A DNA stretch of 64,000 bases, taken from Sulfitobacter sp. THAF37 (GTDB lineage: Bacteria; Pseudomonadota; Alphaproteobacteria; Rhodobacterales; Rhodobacteraceae). Below, piece after piece: positions 1 to 9,545 of this stretch (positions within the stretch are counted from its first letter, which is position 1; each line of letters opens with the position of its first letter). A program made the position numbers and the translations under genes. The stretch spans positions 19,444 to 83,443 of the forward strand of contig NZ_CP045378.1 in assembly GCF_009363555.1 (NCBI RefSeq), given 5' to 3'. The notes below the pieces were generated by a model. It saw only the letters and a program-made list of their open reading frames with translations, was not told the origin of the DNA and did no database searches.

Positions 1-1
1 C

Positions 2-655
2 AATGAGTTGGTGGCGCGGATTACAGCTGGCGGCACGAAGAATTACGGCATGGCGCAAGACTGGGTTGAGCGGGACATGAATGCCGTCCTCAGCAAAGAT
101 GGACTGACGGTCGAGAGTGCGAATGATGAGCAACTCGATGGGGCGTTGGAACGTGTCGATGGGGTGATGGAAGCCCTGACCGAGCGGGCCAAAGAACTCG
201 GTGTCGCAATCGGGTTGAGCCTTGCAGAGGAAGAGGCGGCAGATCTGCCCTTGATCGATGAGGATGATCGCAGCCCCAATACCTATCTGCAGGATCTGGC
301 GGATATGTTGCGCGATGGGCAGTTGTCAGAAGTTCAGGAAGAAACTGTTGAGCGCACTCTGCAGGCTGAGCTGTTCAAAGAGCTGGGCGAGGAAGGCCTC
401 GGCGAGCTGCGGCGCGGGAACTACGAAGTCCTCAACGACGTGCTGCCGGGCAAGATCGATCAGATCACCGTCACACAAGAATTCCTAGAAATGACCTTTG
501 AAGAAACCGGCGACCAGGTCTTCACTGATCGTGCATCCAGTCTGCAGCAGGACAAGGCAACCGAAGTGGCGCAGCTCAAAGGGCAGCAAGAGGCGCAGAC
601 CTTAGGCAAAGACCTTGGGCGTGATCGTGGTCTCGACGACGAGATGGAATTCTAG
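2..655 (+). CDS. Probable VirD2-like relaxase, C-terminal part (partial at window edge)
   Basis: The reading frame is open to the first base of the window, so the start and the N-terminal nuclease domain lie outside. About 217 residues are visible. They are acidic and rich in Glu, Gln, Leu and Asp, look largely helical, and show no catalytic motif. The stop is 15 bp before virD4 on the same strand. A relaxase gene directly upstream of the coupling-protein gene is the common arrangement in alphaproteobacterial plasmids, and such relaxases have long low-complexity helical tails. The product would nick oriT and pilot the transferred strand. The assignment rests on position and composition; another mobilisation protein is possible. 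Confidence 0.5.
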   Translation, partial: NELVARITAGGTKNYGMAQDWVERDMNAVLSKDGLTVESANDEQLDGALERVDGVMEALTERAKELGVAIGLSLAEEEAADLPLIDEDDRSPNTYLQDLADMLRDGQLSEVQEETVERTLQAELFKELGEEGLGELRRGNYEVLNDVLPGKIDQITVTQEFLEMTFEETGDQVFTDRASSLQQDKATEVAQLKGQQEAQTLGKDLGRDRGLDDEMEF

Positions 656-670
656 AGCGAGGATGAACAC

Positions 671-2584
671 ATGAACAAAGCATTTCCTCTTTGGGCCGCA
701 CTGCCCTTTGGCGCAATCTGCGGTGCGATCCTCGGGACCATTGTCGCAAGCTTCTATTTGGCATTGGCGCTGCGAACGGGGTTTGGCAATTTCGACATGC
801 TGGCTGTGTGGAACGCCAGTCCTGGATTGCGCGCGGCACACCCTGAAGCCTTCAAGGTGGCTTACGGTGCAGTTGGCTTTGGATCCATCGGGCTCGGTGG
901 CCTTGCACTTGCTTGGACCTGGAAGAAAGAACGGGATGACTACGGTTCGGCCCATTGGCAGACCAAACCAGAGCTTATGAAAAACGACATGCTGCATAAG
1001 CCGGGGAAGGGGTTTGTTTGCGGCAAGCTCGGACTGCCAAAGTCAAAGGGCGGATTTATTTCTTCTGCGGCAATCCCGCATGTGATGATGGTGGCGCCAA
1101 CGCGGGCGGGTAAAGGTGTGGGCTTCGTGATCCCAAACCTGATGGCCTTCGCAGGATCTGTGGTGGTCCTCGATGTCAAAGGCGAGAACTTCGAGAAAAC
1201 ATCCCGCTTGCGTGCACTCAATGGCGATGAGGTTTATCGCTTCAGCCCGTTTGATTGGTCCAATGCCACGCACCGTTACAACCCGCTGTCGCGCATCGCC
1301 AAAGCGCCAACCTTTGCGCAGCGGTTTACGGAAGTCAGCATCTTGGCTGATCTGTTCCTCGATAAGGACAACAAGACGCTGGATACGTTTTCAGAGGCAG
1401 GCAAGTCGATCTTTGTGGCAGCCTGTCTGCTGGCGATCCAGCGCGGCACAGCAAACCTTGGCGAGGTGAACAAGATCGTTGCGGGTGGTGAGTACAAGAA
1501 CGCCCAATACAAGACTTATGCCGATGAGGCGGAGGAAGCTATTCTGCGCGAACTTTGGACCAACGCGGCCAGCGCGTCATCGCGGTTGCTGACCTCAAAT
1601 ATTCAGGCGCTGATGACGGCGGGCTTGAAACAGTGGGACAATCCGGCGGTCCGCTCAGCCACTCAAGTCAGCGATTTCGATTTCGCGACGTTCCGCAAAA
1701 CACCGCAGTCACTCTACATCGCGGTTTCAGAAGACCACATCGCGACGCTGGCACCACTATTGCGGCTGATGTTCGCGGACTTGATTGCATCGATCCGTCT
1801 CAAAGAGCCAGAACAAGATGAGCCGTGGCCAGTCATGATGATGATTGATGAATTCCAGCAGATGGGCGCAATGCCGTATTTGGAACGCGCGATCCATTCG
1901 CTGGCGAGCTATGGGGGCAGGGTAGCGATGATCGCGCAGTCGCTGGCATCGTTGGATCGCATCTATGGGTCCGAGGGCCGTGAAAGTTTGGAGAACGGTG
2001 CAGGGCTGAAGCTTTACATTACGCCGCGGGATCAGCGCACGGTAAAGGAGGTTTCGGTGGCTGTGGGCAGCACGACACGGGAAGCGGTGACGCGGATGTA
2101 CGGGCGGAACAAAGGGATACTTGGTGCGACGTCGACATCTGCCCGATTGGAGGAGCGGCCGCTGCTATCGGAGACAGAGGCGCGGCTGATGGATCCCGAC
2201 GAGGTAATAATCTTGGCGTCGCCGCAGCATCCGATCAAAGCGCAGCGCATCAAGTACTACGATGATCCGCTTTTTAAGGCGATGGACGCCAAACAGAAGG
2301 ACAAGCCGTTTCCTTATCCGCCAAGTGTGGAAGGTGTTGGGCCATGGGGTGTTGGGAGTGACGAGAACAGAGCGCAGGGGGCAAATGAAACCGGGGGCCA
2401 TCCGCCGGCGCGAGATCGTGCGGAACGGCGCGAGGCGCGGGGGATGCGGGTGATGGGTGAAGGGGTTGAGATGGAACAGCAGCCTGCGCCAGAGGCGCTC
2501 GAGCGAGAGGCGGATGTGCCGAAGGCTTGGGAGCAGACGCTGGATATGCGGGAAGAGCTTATCGAGGAATTGTTAGGGTACTAG
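671..2584 (+). CDS. virD4: VirD4/TraG-type conjugative coupling protein
   Basis: This is the type IV coupling protein, an inner-membrane ATPase that links the relaxosome to the secretion channel. Two N-terminal membrane segments (about residues 8-34 and 62-84) are followed by Walker A APTRAGKG at 142-149 and a Walker B-like stretch MMMIDEFQQMG near 390. Length (637 aa) is normal for VirD4/TraG. The start has GAGG a few bases upstream. The C-terminal 80 residues are Glu/Arg-rich and probably disordered. The gene follows the relaxase fragment but is 17 kb from the virB operon on the other strand, so cargo has come between the two halves of the transfer system. Confidence 0.93.
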   Translation: MNKAFPLWAALPFGAICGAILGTIVASFYLALALRTGFGNFDMLAVWNASPGLRAAHPEAFKVAYGAVGFGSIGLGGLALAWTWKKERDDYGSAHWQTKPELMKNDMLHKPGKGFVCGKLGLPKSKGGFISSAAIPHVMMVAPTRAGKGVGFVIPNLMAFAGSVVVLDVKGENFEKTSRLRALNGDEVYRFSPFDWSNATHRYNPLSRIAKAPTFAQRFTEVSILADLFLDKDNKTLDTFSEAGKSIFVAACLLAIQRGTANLGEVNKIVAGGEYKNAQYKTYADEAEEAILRELWTNAASASSRLLTSNIQALMTAGLKQWDNPAVRSATQVSDFDFATFRKTPQSLYIAVSEDHIATLAPLLRLMFADLIASIRLKEPEQDEPWPVMMMIDEFQQMGAMPYLERAIHSLASYGGRVAMIAQSLASLDRIYGSEGRESLENGAGLKLYITPRDQRTVKEVSVAVGSTTREAVTRMYGRNKGILGATSTSARLEERPLLSETEARLMDPDEVIILASPQHPIKAQRIKYYDDPLFKAMDAKQKDKPFPYPPSVEGVGPWGVGSDENRAQGANETGGHPPARDRAERREARGMRVMGEGVEMEQQPAPEALEREADVPKAWEQTLDMREELIEELLGY

Positions 2585-2586
2585 AG

Positions 2587-2607
2587 GCTGTTGTCGCGAA
2601 CAACAGC
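2587..2607. terminator. Hairpin directly after virD4
   Basis: A perfect 8-bp inverted repeat, GCTGTTGT and ACAACAGC around a CGCGA loop, begins 2 bp after the virD4 stop. There is no T-run after it, so it is not a canonical intrinsic terminator; it may stabilise the 3' end or act with a factor. Confidence 0.4.
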
Positions 2608-2988
2608 GGACGTTGGAGCAAGCCGTAGCGGATTCACAATTCGAGCCCGAGGCGGTCATTGCTATTTCTCGCTGCGCGCGCTCGCAGCAAGAAAATCGCT
2701 GCATCAGCTTTGCTCATGGCGCTGCAAGGCGGCGGGAAAACCGGCCATTGGTGCAAGGCGCAGCAAAGATTGAGGCGGCAACTCACAGGTTGCGAACAAA
2801 GGGTGAATTCACTGCATGCGCGACAACGGCCGGTCGATGAGCATCGCGACTGCATTAGATGTAGGTCGGGCAGCGCTCCACGAGATCCCAACGTATTGGC
2901 CGCCCCTTCGTTTGTTAGGAGTGCTACTCGACAATTTCAGCCCATCTTAATAGACTCTACTCTCTAAGTCCTCAGGGTCCGGCGTCAA
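2608..2988. other. Gene-free spacer between virD4 and the LysR gene
   Basis: About 380 bp without a convincing gene. Short overlapping frames exist on both strands but lack ribosome binding sites and recognisable domains. The sequence may be residue from an old insertion or rearrangement. It should contain the promoter of the LysR gene, but no clear -35/-10 pair stands out. Confidence 0.5.
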
Positions 2989-3975
2989 ATGCGTGACATA
3001 AACATCAGAGCAACCGAATACTTCGAATCCGTGGCGCGGCTCGGGACGGTTACGAAGGCCGCGCAGGAACTCGGCGTGTCGCCATCGGCCGTAAGCCAGC
3101 AACTACGAATCCTAGAAGAGCAATTTGGCGTCAAACTTTTTCGCCGCGAAAAGCGACGGCTTATTCTGACACTGGACGGAGATCGTCTGTTTCAAACCAC
3201 GACCCAGGCCTTCAGTGCCATCCGAAACGCCCGAGGCGCGATCTCGCGCCAGCGGGATACACGCAATCTGACCCTTCGGGTCAGCCCCAGCTTCGGCGTT
3301 CGTTGGCTTGGTCCAAAAATCGCAAATTTTGCGACAGAAAATCCCGACTGGAACATCCGCATTGACGCAACGCCCGACTTCACCGCATTCGATACCGAGG
3401 CGGTCGATTTTGACCTGCGCTACGGTTTGGGCGGTTGGACGGGCCTGACAGTCAACAACGTCATACATGATCTTGTGCTTCCGCTGTGCAGTCCGGATTA
3501 CCTTGCTTCGTTGCAGGAACACTCCGACGATCCGCGCGAACAGATCAAGGCGGCGCGCCTGATCGACAGCGTGAAGATGCTGTATCGTTGGGATCTATGG
3601 CTTGCTTCGAACAAGATCGAGATCGAGGGCCTGACATATCCTTTTCGCTTCGACCGATCCTCGATGTCGATTGAACTGGCAAAGCAGGGCGGCGGGCTTG
3701 CGCTTGACAGCGTGACGCTCTGCCTGCCGGAATTACAGCGCGGTGAGCTTGTACCGTTCTCGACGAATTTCGACGTTATAGATTTCCCGGCCTATTGGTT
3801 CGTTTGTCCGCCACGCCACTTCAACCGCCGTATCGTGAGCCGATTTGCGAGCTGGCTTCAGTCCAGTGCAGACGAGCACGAAGCCGGCGCGCGCAAGTTT
3901 CTGACCGGCTTGGGGTGCAGCTTTCGGCCCGAATCCGGGCCGGAACTGATCGATGTGAAACCTTGGGGTATTTAG
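2989..3975 (+). CDS. LysR-family transcriptional regulator
   Basis: The N-terminal winged helix-turn-helix spans about residues 5-65 (AAQELGVSPSAVSQQLRILE), and a LysR substrate-binding domain fills the rest. The 328-aa length is slightly above average. The order of features resembles GcvA-type LysR proteins. The gene converges on the TRAP/transketolase operon: its stop overlaps the dctM stop by 4 bp. It is therefore the natural candidate regulator of that operon, with a sugar, polyol or phosphorylated intermediate as possible effector. No operator can be assigned with confidence. Confidence 0.88.
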   Translation: MRDINIRATEYFESVARLGTVTKAAQELGVSPSAVSQQLRILEEQFGVKLFRREKRRLILTLDGDRLFQTTTQAFSAIRNARGAISRQRDTRNLTLRVSPSFGVRWLGPKIANFATENPDWNIRIDATPDFTAFDTEAVDFDLRYGLGGWTGLTVNNVIHDLVLPLCSPDYLASLQEHSDDPREQIKAARLIDSVKMLYRWDLWLASNKIEIEGLTYPFRFDRSSMSIELAKQGGGLALDSVTLCLPELQRGELVPFSTNFDVIDFPAYWFVCPPRHFNRRIVSRFASWLQSSADEHEAGARKFLTGLGCSFRPESGPELIDVKPWGI

Positions 3976-5228
3976 TAAATCGTCAAGGCGGGTACGTAAG
4001 AGATGAGCAAAAGGACCACGATTGCCACACCGTAGAACGGCAGCAACCACTTCACGGTCTGGCCAATACTCGCACCCGAGATCGCCGAGGATATGAACAA
4101 AGTCGTGCCAACAGGCGGGGTGTAAAGACCGATCGCCAAGTTGACGACCATCATCAGACCAAGCTGCACAAGGTCCAGACCGATCGCATTGCCGATCGTG
4201 ACGAATAGTGGGCCGAGAAGAAGAACTGCGGCAGGCAGATCGAGAAACGCGCCAACGATCAGCATCACCACATTCAAGGCAAGGATAACCATCCAGGGTT
4301 CTGAGAAGGTCAGTTGTACCCATTCAGCAAGCTCCTGTGGGACTCGCTCGGCTGTCAGAACCCACTGGATCGTCGAGGATGCCATGATGATGATCATGAC
4401 TGCGCCGGTCATCAGCCCGGTGTCGACCGAAGCCTGCCAGATTCCGCGCCATGTGAGGTCGCGATAGACAAGACCGGACACCAGAAGTGCGTAGGCCACC
4501 GCCATGACGCTGACCTCGGTCGGCGTGGCGACGCCGAAGCGCAGGGTGCCGATCACGAAGATAGGCATAAGCAGCGCGGGGATCGCTGCGAAAATCTGCG
4601 ACTTAAACGCCCGGAATCCGCCTTCGAGCGGCGAGCGCGGCAGGTTCTTTATTCCCGACACCACGGCGACTGCCGCGAACATACCAACGCCGAGCATGAC
4701 ACCCGGCAGGATACCGGCGATGAACAGGTCAACGATTGAGACATTGGACACGAGGCCAAACAGGATCAGCGGAATAGACGGCGGGATCAGGACCGACACG
4801 GTTGACGAGGCCGAGTTGATCGCGGCCGAAAACCCGGCCGGATAACCTTCTTTCTTCTGCACCGGGATCAGCGCATTACCAAGCGCGGAGGCATCGGCCA
4901 CCGCCGAGCCAGAGACGCCGCCGAACATCACCGAACCGATGATCGAGACCTGGCCCAGACCCCCTTTGAAATTGCCGACAATCAGTCGTGCGATATTGAC
5001 GAGATAGACGCCGAACTTGCCCGACATCATCAGGTTGCCAGCGAGGATAAAAAACGGGATCGCCAGCATCGGGAAGCTTTGTGTCGGCGTATAGAGTCGC
5101 TGTGCGATCACCGCCATCGGCTTGCCGTCGAGCCAGAGCGCAGCAGCGACCCCGCCCAGCATGGCATGGGCGACAGGGACCGAAATTGCCAGCAGAATGA
5201 AGAAAATCCAGACGAGGGGAGCGGTCAT
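3972..5228 (-). CDS. dctM: TRAP transporter large permease (DctM family)
   Basis: This is the large membrane subunit of a TRAP transporter, which imports organic acids or sugars with a sodium gradient. The 418 residues are almost entirely hydrophobic segments, consistent with about 12 helices. Family landmarks include SGSAVADASALGNALIPVQ near 110-128 and PPVGTTLFISSAI near 370. It is the last gene of the operon and lies 12 bp after dctQ. All three TRAP subunits are present, so the system should be functional. Confidence 0.92.
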   Translation of the reverse strand: MTAPLVWIFFILLAISVPVAHAMLGGVAAALWLDGKPMAVIAQRLYTPTQSFPMLAIPFFILAGNLMMSGKFGVYLVNIARLIVGNFKGGLGQVSIIGSVMFGGVSGSAVADASALGNALIPVQKKEGYPAGFSAAINSASSTVSVLIPPSIPLILFGLVSNVSIVDLFIAGILPGVMLGVGMFAAVAVVSGIKNLPRSPLEGGFRAFKSQIFAAIPALLMPIFVIGTLRFGVATPTEVSVMAVAYALLVSGLVYRDLTWRGIWQASVDTGLMTGAVMIIIMASSTIQWVLTAERVPQELAEWVQLTFSEPWMVILALNVVMLIVGAFLDLPAAVLLLGPLFVTIGNAIGLDLVQLGLMMVVNLAIGLYTPPVGTTLFISSAISGASIGQTVKWLLPFYGVAIVVLLLISYVPALTIY

Positions 5229-5240
5229 GATGGTCTCCTT

Positions 5241-5813
5241 TCAGCTCAGGCTTGCGTGTTGGGGATCGTGATTGGCAACATCTTCGCCGGACAGCGCCCT
5301 AAAGAGGTTAAGCGCGGCAATGAGCGCCATGGCCGCGAAAGCGTAGACAAGACTCGAATACCCCCACACCTGCTTTATGCCGAGGGTCGACAGGGTCTGG
5401 AACTGCGAGGCCTTCAGGATTGGCTGGCTACTCCAGAGAACACTGATGGCAATGATCAGGATAATCGCTTGGATGATCAGATTGAGCCCGAGAAGCGCCC
5501 GGCCTTTCAGCAGATCAGAAAGCAGCGTGATCGCAATATTGCGCCCGCGCGCTGAAGCAATCACGAGCCCACCAGCCACCAACCAAGGCAGCAGGATCGC
5601 ATGTATTTCAGAAGCCCATGGGATGCCGGAGCCAAGAGCGTAGCGTAGGATCACATTGACGAGAAGTGCTACGAACATTGACGCGAGACAGGCTGCCACG
5701 ATGATCCGGCCGCTCCAGTCCAGTACGTTAGTAGCCCCGCGAGCCAGGCTGAGGAAGGGGCTGTTCTGCCCCTTCCCGCCATTCTCCGGGGACTTGCGGT
5801 CCCCGGCGGACAT
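5241..5813 (-). CDS. dctQ: TRAP transporter small permease (DctQ family)
   Basis: This is the small membrane subunit, about 190 aa with four predicted transmembrane helices and a short hydrophilic N-terminus. The ATG at 5813 overlaps the dctP stop in an ATGA arrangement, indicating translational coupling. A GTG one codon upstream is possible but less likely. The Trp-rich segment ASEIHAILLPWLVAGG is typical of DctQ. It pairs with the DctM subunit downstream. Confidence 0.88.
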   Translation of the reverse strand: MSAGDRKSPENGGKGQNSPFLSLARGATNVLDWSGRIIVAACLASMFVALLVNVILRYALGSGIPWASEIHAILLPWLVAGGLVIASARGRNIAITLLSDLLKGRALLGLNLIIQAIILIIAISVLWSSQPILKASQFQTLSTLGIKQVWGYSSLVYAFAAMALIAALNLFRALSGEDVANHDPQHASLS

Positions 5814-6778
5814 CACAGGCCCGCCGCTTCGCGTAGTGCCGCAACGAGCTCAGGGTACTGCTCCGCGTACTGGTCGTAGACGGACTGCGTTGCTTCTTGA
5901 TATGCCGCCTTGTCGGCTTCGGCGAAGATCGCGCCTTCGGCTTCCATCGTCGGCCGAAGCTCCTCGTCAGAGGCCAGTACCAGATTTCGTTGAAGCTCGC
6001 CAGCTTCGGCCACGGCGTCGGTGACACAGGTTTGCGTCGCCTCGTCAAGGCCCGACCACCAAGCCAGACCCGCGACGACCGGCGTGGATTCGTACTTGTG
6101 GCCGGTCAGCGTGACGTAGGGGGTAATTTCGTGCAGGTTGGCCGAGTAGATGTTCACAAGCGGGTTTTCCTGCCCGTCAAAGACGCCGGATTGCAGCGCG
6201 GTCGGCAGTTCTGACCATGCCAGAGGAGCTGGAGATGCACCCAGAGCCTCGAAGATGTCGACCGTCATCTGATCGGGGGGGGTGCGGATCTGCATGCCCG
6301 ACAGATCAGCAGGGGTTGGAACGCCCTTCTCAGTATGAGTGACGTTCCGGATGCCGTTGTCCCAGAAACCCAAAACCTTGAGGCCTGCGTTGTTGGCGCG
6401 TGCGTCGATCATATCACCGACCTCCCCGTCAAGCACGGCCCAAGCGGTCGGCAGATCCTTGAACAGGAAGGGCAACCCCAAGAGGCCCACTTCAGGTACG
6501 ATCTGGCTCATTGCGCCTTGGCTATTCGCAGTGATGTTGATGACACCTGCCGTGGCAGAGGTTAGCATCTCGGAGTCGTCACCCATCGTAGCAGAGGCTG
6601 CCACGTTCACGGTGTGCTCGCCGCCCGTGCACGCGGTGAAAAGTTCGGCGAACTTCTCTGCTGCGACATAGCGCGGATTGCCTGGGTTGGAGCCGTGGGC
6701 GAAGATGATCTCGTCCGCTTGTGCGGTGCCCGCGATTATGGTCGTGGTGGCCAGAACGGCCATTAGTGTTGTCTTCAT
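5813..6778 (-). CDS. dctP: TRAP transporter periplasmic solute-binding protein (DctP family)
   Basis: This is the extracytoplasmic receptor of the TRAP system. A Sec signal peptide (residues 1-21, cut after AQA) precedes a DctP-type binding domain. IRTPPDQ near 165 carries the arginine that contacts the carboxylate in most TRAP receptors, and GVFDGQENPLVNIY is a further family landmark. At 321 aa the length is normal. It lies 74 bp after the SDR gene with a GGAGGAA-type ribosome binding site. The conserved arginine suggests a carboxylate-bearing ligand, although some relatives bind neutral sugars; the substrate cannot be read from sequence. Confidence 0.92.
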   Translation of the reverse strand: MKTTLMAVLATTTIIAGTAQADEIIFAHGSNPGNPRYVAAEKFAELFTACTGGEHTVNVAASATMGDDSEMLTSATAGVINITANSQGAMSQIVPEVGLLGLPFLFKDLPTAWAVLDGEVGDMIDARANNAGLKVLGFWDNGIRNVTHTEKGVPTPADLSGMQIRTPPDQMTVDIFEALGASPAPLAWSELPTALQSGVFDGQENPLVNIYSANLHEITPYVTLTGHKYESTPVVAGLAWWSGLDEATQTCVTDAVAEAGELQRNLVLASDEELRPTMEAEGAIFAEADKAAYQEATQSVYDQYAEQYPELVAALREAAGL

Positions 6779-6851
6779 TGTAGGTTCCTCCCTTTGAGAA
6801 GACTTCAGGTTTTGGCGCCATTCCTCATGACGCCGGCTTTTAGCTCGGGGA

Positions 6852-7604
6852 TCAGTGGATCAAAGAGCCTCCGTTGACGTCGACCTCAGTGCCTGTGCAG
6901 TAGGCGGAAAGGTCGGACGCAAGAAACAAGGCGCAGCCGGCGACGTCTGACGCCGCTCCGGCTCGGCCCATGGGAATGCCGTCCAGCACCATCTGTTGCT
7001 GATCAGCGGTCAGCTTACCTGCTGTGATGTCAGTGGCGATGAAGCCGGGACAGATGGCATTCACGCGCACGTTGTCGGGGGCCAGCTCACGCGCCATTGC
7101 CTTGGTCAGACCAAGGACACCGGCTTTGGCTGCGGAATAATGCGGCCCGCCAAAAATACCGCCGCCGCGCTGCGCAGAGACGGACGACAGGTTGACGATG
7201 GAGCCGGATTTCTGCGCTATCATCCCGGGGATGACGGCCTGGCTCACATAAAGCGTGCCGCGCAGGTTCACGTCTGTCACCGCGTCATAGTTCTGCGGCT
7301 CGATCTCCATGATCTTGAGTGGCTGGGTGATCCCGGCGTTGTTGACCAGAATGTCAATCCGGCCCCAGCTGTCCATCAGCGTCTGGATTGCCGCATTGCA
7401 GGCATCTTTGTCAGTGACGTTACAGGCGAGACCGACATGACCCTTACCGAGGTCCGCCGCTGCGGCCTTTGCCGCGTCAGCGTCGAGATCAAGAATGGCA
7501 ATTGTTGCGCCGTGTTCGGCGAACATTTGCGCTGTCGCCTTGCCGAGACCTCGGGCCGAGGCCGCGCCGGTCACAATGGCGTACTTGTTCTTCAGAAGCC
7601 CCAT
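6852..7604 (-). CDS. SDR-family NAD(P)-dependent oxidoreductase
   Basis: A classical short-chain dehydrogenase/reductase of 250 aa. The cofactor motif is a slightly extended TGAASARGLG at 12-21, NNAG lies near 88, and the catalytic residues are a Ser near 138 and YSAAK near 153. Asp in AILDLD at the end of beta-2 suggests NAD rather than NADP. It sits between the transketolase pair and the TRAP genes, so it probably oxidises the imported sugar, polyol or hydroxy acid to the ketone used by the transketolase. The specific substrate is unknown. Confidence 0.88.
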   Translation of the reverse strand: MGLLKNKYAIVTGAASARGLGKATAQMFAEHGATIAILDLDADAAKAAAADLGKGHVGLACNVTDKDACNAAIQTLMDSWGRIDILVNNAGITQPLKIMEIEPQNYDAVTDVNLRGTLYVSQAVIPGMIAQKSGSIVNLSSVSAQRGGGIFGGPHYSAAKAGVLGLTKAMARELAPDNVRVNAICPGFIATDITAGKLTADQQQMVLDGIPMGRAGAASDVAGCALFLASDLSAYCTGTEVDVNGGSLIH

Positions 7605-7653
7605 AGCCTCTCTCCTCCCTTAAATTGTGTTGGACTGACTAAACCCTAATTCG

Positions 7654-8697
7654 TCATAGCCAATCTTTGATCTTCGCCGCGATCTGGCTGACTGTCATGC
7701 CGTACATCTCGTGCAAAGTCGGCAAAGCGCCCGCTTCAAGGAACTCGTCTGGAAGACCAATCATTCGGAACGTCGGGGTTACTCCGTTCGTCAGCAGGGT
7801 CCGCGCAACCGCCTCACCAAGCCCGCCAACAACGGTGTGGTTTTCGGCCGTAACGACCAGACGACCGCCCTTCTGCGCTTCCGCAAGGATTGTCTGGGTA
7901 TCCAGCGGCTTAATCGTCGGGACATGCAGCACGGCAGCCTCTACCCCATCCGCCTCAAGTTGGACGGCGGCGTCCAGCGCACGCATGGTCATGAAACCTG
8001 TCGAGATGATTAAGGCATCCTTCCCGTCGCGTATGATCTGCGCTTTGCCCAGCTCGAACTTGTAGTCTGGTTTGTGGCGAGTCAGAACGCTCGGAACCTT
8101 GCCCCGTGGCAGTCGCGAATAAACTGGACCGTTATGCGCAGCAATCTGCGGCACCATGCCTGCGATATCGTCAGCATCACACGGGTCAATGATCGTCATG
8201 TTCGGCAGGCCCCGAAAAATCGCCAGGTCCTCTGTCGCCTGGTGGCTGGGACCGTAGCCAGTGGTGAGTCCTGGAAGGGCGCAAATGATCTTGACCGGCA
8301 GGTTTTCTTCGGCAATCGCCATTGCAATGAAGTCATAAGCGCGCCGCGAGGCGAAGACAGCATAAGTCGTGGCAAAGGGATTAAAACCTTCCCGTGCCAG
8401 CCCGGCGGCGGCCGACATCAACAACTGTTCCGCCATACCCATTTGGTAGAACCGGTCCGGCATCGCTTTGGCGAAGATATGCAGATCTGTGTATTTGGCG
8501 AGATCGGCGGACAGACCGACAATCTTGTCGTCTTTCCGGGCGGCCTCGACCAGGGCAAGGCCGAAAGGCGCCGCCACCGTGTCATAGCCCTCTGCCGCCA
8601 AGGAGGCGATCATCGCGGTCGTTGCAACCTTCTGACCGTCCGGGCCCAGCCGGACCGTGCGCGGCTCGTATTTGCGCTTCATCGAGGCGAGGGTCAT
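7654..8697 (-). CDS. Transketolase, C-terminal subunit (split form)
   Basis: About 347 aa, corresponding to the pyrimidine-binding and C-terminal domains of transketolase. GMAEQ at 87-91 supplies the glutamate that activates thiamine diphosphate, followed by YAVFASRRAYD of the pyrimidine-binding fold. The ATG at 8697 overlaps the stop of the N-terminal subunit (ATGA), so I prefer it to an upstream in-frame start. Two-gene transketolases of this kind often serve special catabolic routes for branched, sulfonated or unusual sugars rather than the pentose phosphate pathway. The substrate here is not determined. Confidence 0.9.
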   Translation of the reverse strand: MTLASMKRKYEPRTVRLGPDGQKVATTAMIASLAAEGYDTVAAPFGLALVEAARKDDKIVGLSADLAKYTDLHIFAKAMPDRFYQMGMAEQLLMSAAAGLAREGFNPFATTYAVFASRRAYDFIAMAIAEENLPVKIICALPGLTTGYGPSHQATEDLAIFRGLPNMTIIDPCDADDIAGMVPQIAAHNGPVYSRLPRGKVPSVLTRHKPDYKFELGKAQIIRDGKDALIISTGFMTMRALDAAVQLEADGVEAAVLHVPTIKPLDTQTILAEAQKGGRLVVTAENHTVVGGLGEAVARTLLTNGVTPTFRMIGLPDEFLEAGALPTLHEMYGMTVSQIAAKIKDWL

Positions 8698-9545
8698 TGC
8701 GGCTTTCCTTCTTCCAGCTTGGCCAGGGCTTTGGACCATTCGTCGGCTTCCACGCGCACGAAGTGGGTGATTTCGCGGCTTTCCAGGAAATCTACGCCCT
8801 TGCACATGCGTGTGTCGAAAATGATGACACGCGGTCCGGCATGGTCGGTGTTGCGTGCCTCATCGAATGCGGTCACGACGGCATCAAGATCGTTTCCATC
8901 CACCCGCTGCGCGTGCCAGCCGAAGGCGGCCCATTTTTTCTCTTCATCCCCTTGCGCCAGCGCCGCGCGCGTCGGCCCGTCAGCCTGCTGATTGTTGAAA
9001 TCGACCAGACAAATCAGGTTGTCGAGCTTCCACTGAACGGCAGACATGACCGCTTCCCAGGTCGATCCTTCACCCAGTTCGCCGTCCGACATGAGGTTGT
9101 AGACGAAGGCGGGGCTTTCCTTGCGCTTTAGGCCAAGAGCCGCGCCGACAGCGATGCCCAGACCGTGACCCAACGATCCACCGGTAATTTCCATACCGGG
9201 CGTGTAGGACGCCATGCCAGACATGGGCATCCGGCTATCGTCCATACCATAGGTTTCAAGCTCGTCCTCCGGCAAGATTCCTGCCTCCATCAACACCGAA
9301 TAAAGCGCGATGGCATAGTGACCGATAGAGAGGTAAAAGCGATCCCGACCTTCCCATTCAGGGTCTTCTGGCCGGTATTCGAGTGCATGGAAATACGACG
9401 CGGCAAGTACGTCCGCCACGCCGAGAGCCTGGCCGATATAGCCTTGTCCCTGAACCTCGCCCATCAAGAGCGCTTTGCGCCGGATGTTCCACGCGCGTCG
9501 CTCGAGCGAGACGTTGGATTCAGAATGTCGACGGACTGTTTCCAT
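8694..9545 (-). CDS. Transketolase, N-terminal subunit (split form)
   Basis: About 283 aa, matching the diphosphate-binding domain of transketolase. GSLGHGLGIAVG near 128 and the thiamine diphosphate motif SDGELGEGSTWEA with the distal FNNQQ are intact. The start at 9545 is chosen because GGGAGGAA lies just upstream. It is the first gene of the operon transketolase N, transketolase C, SDR, dctP, dctQ, dctM. The upstream spacer should hold the operon promoter. Split subunits form a heterotetramer in known relatives. Confidence 0.9.
   Translation of the reverse strand: METVRRHSESNVSLERRAWNIRRKALLMGEVQGQGYIGQALGVADVLAASYFHALEYRPEDPEWEGRDRFYLSIGHYAIALYSVLMEAGILPEDELETYGMDDSRMPMSGMASYTPGMEITGGSLGHGLGIAVGAALGLKRKESPAFVYNLMSDGELGEGSTWEAVMSAVQWKLDNLICLVDFNNQQADGPTRAALAQGDEEKKWAAFGWHAQRVDGNDLDAVVTAFDEARNTDHAGPRVIIFDTRMCKGVDFLESREITHFVRVEADEWSKALAKLEEGKPQ

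Noticed and set aside
2608..2988. Short overlapping frames on both strands after virD4
   Set aside because: No ribosome binding site, no family resemblance and mutually overlapping frames of similar length; treated as non-coding.
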